5,369 nucleotides of DNA from Nitratifractor sp. (GTDB taxonomy: Bacteria > Campylobacterota > Campylobacteria > Campylobacterales > Sulfurovaceae): assembly GCA_015490055.1 (NCBI GenBank), contig WFYP01000266.1:1-5369 (forward strand). Direction: 5' to 3'. The position numbers were made by a program, and so were the translations under genes. Position 1 is the first letter of the stretch. Every line of letters starts with the position of its first letter. Positions 5,276 through 5,369 of the stretch are shown here, in pieces. The notes below the pieces were generated by a model. That model was not told where the DNA came from. It saw nothing but the letters and a program-made list of their open reading frames with translations, and did no database searches.

Positions 5276-5369
5276 TGTTTACCTTTTTCTCTGTTATAGG
5301 TATATTTGTTAATTGTATACTGGTCATAAAAAACGCAAGTCCAAATTAGGACAACTCCAACCTCAACAC
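5272..5369 (-). CDS. C-terminal end of an unidentified protein (partial, 5' end outside window)
   Basis: On the minus strand, one frame is open from the window edge for 31 codons and ends at a TGA (5272-5274) that overlaps the ATG of the VanZ-like gene as ATGA. The residues begin VEVGVVLIWTCVFYDQY and end in the hydrophilic, basic NREKGKQ. This would fit a last hydrophobic strand or membrane helix followed by a charged tail. An open frame of this length in such AT-rich DNA, joined to the next gene by the commonest coupling overlap, supports a real gene end. The protein family cannot be told from this fragment. Confidence 0.62.
   Translation of the reverse strand, partial: VEVGVVLIWTCVFYDQYTINKYTYNREKGKQ

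Noticed and set aside
5213..5325. Alternative minus-strand reading MTSIQLTNIPITEKKVNNEK just before the VanZ-like gene.
   Set aside because: This short frame has an in-frame TAA shortly upstream and no ribosome site. The neighbouring frame is open to the window edge and ends in a clean ATGA overlap, so it is the better choice.

Overview
The window is AT-rich chromosomal DNA (by eye about 30% G+C). It looks like a member of the Campylobacterota (Epsilonproteobacteria): promoters consist of an extended -10 element with T-rich DNA upstream and no clear -35, genes are tightly packed, and a tRNA-Val/tRNA-Asp-type tandem is present. The phylum call is inference, and no genus is claimed. No mobile element, CRISPR array or rRNA was seen, and no gene-free stretch exceeds 300 bases.

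Layout, left to right. (1) Positions 1-119 hold the 3' end of one tRNA (probably Val) and a complete tRNA-Asp(GTC). (2) On the minus strand, 131-1155 is a two-gene azlC-azlD operon for a branched-chain amino acid exporter, converging on the tRNAs. (3) Divergently from azlC, 1243-3638 is a compact znuA-znuC-znuB operon (binding protein, ATPase, permease) for high-affinity uptake of zinc or a related divalent metal. The first two genes abut and the last two overlap by one base. (4) An 83-bp gap carries four 11-bp-phased TTCAC-like direct repeats just upstream of a -10 box. This is a likely OmpR/PhoB-type response-regulator site controlling 3722-4525, which encodes a secreted basic protein of unknown function built from two related beta-rich domains. 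(5) After a hairpin, 4611-4913 encodes a small acidic cytosolic protein of unknown function with its own promoter. (6) Converging on it from the right, on the minus strand, are a VanZ-family membrane protein (4922-5275) and the last 31 codons of an upstream gene that overlaps the vanZ-like start by ATGA and runs off the window.

Functionally, the azl and znu operons are ordinary transport modules. ZnuA would capture metal in the periplasm, ZnuB would carry it across the inner membrane, and ZnuC would power transport. AzlC and AzlD would form an exporter pair. The most interesting part is the repeat array plus the two-domain secreted protein, which together look like a signal-regulated envelope gene. 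Nothing in the window amounts to a clearly novel multi-gene system.
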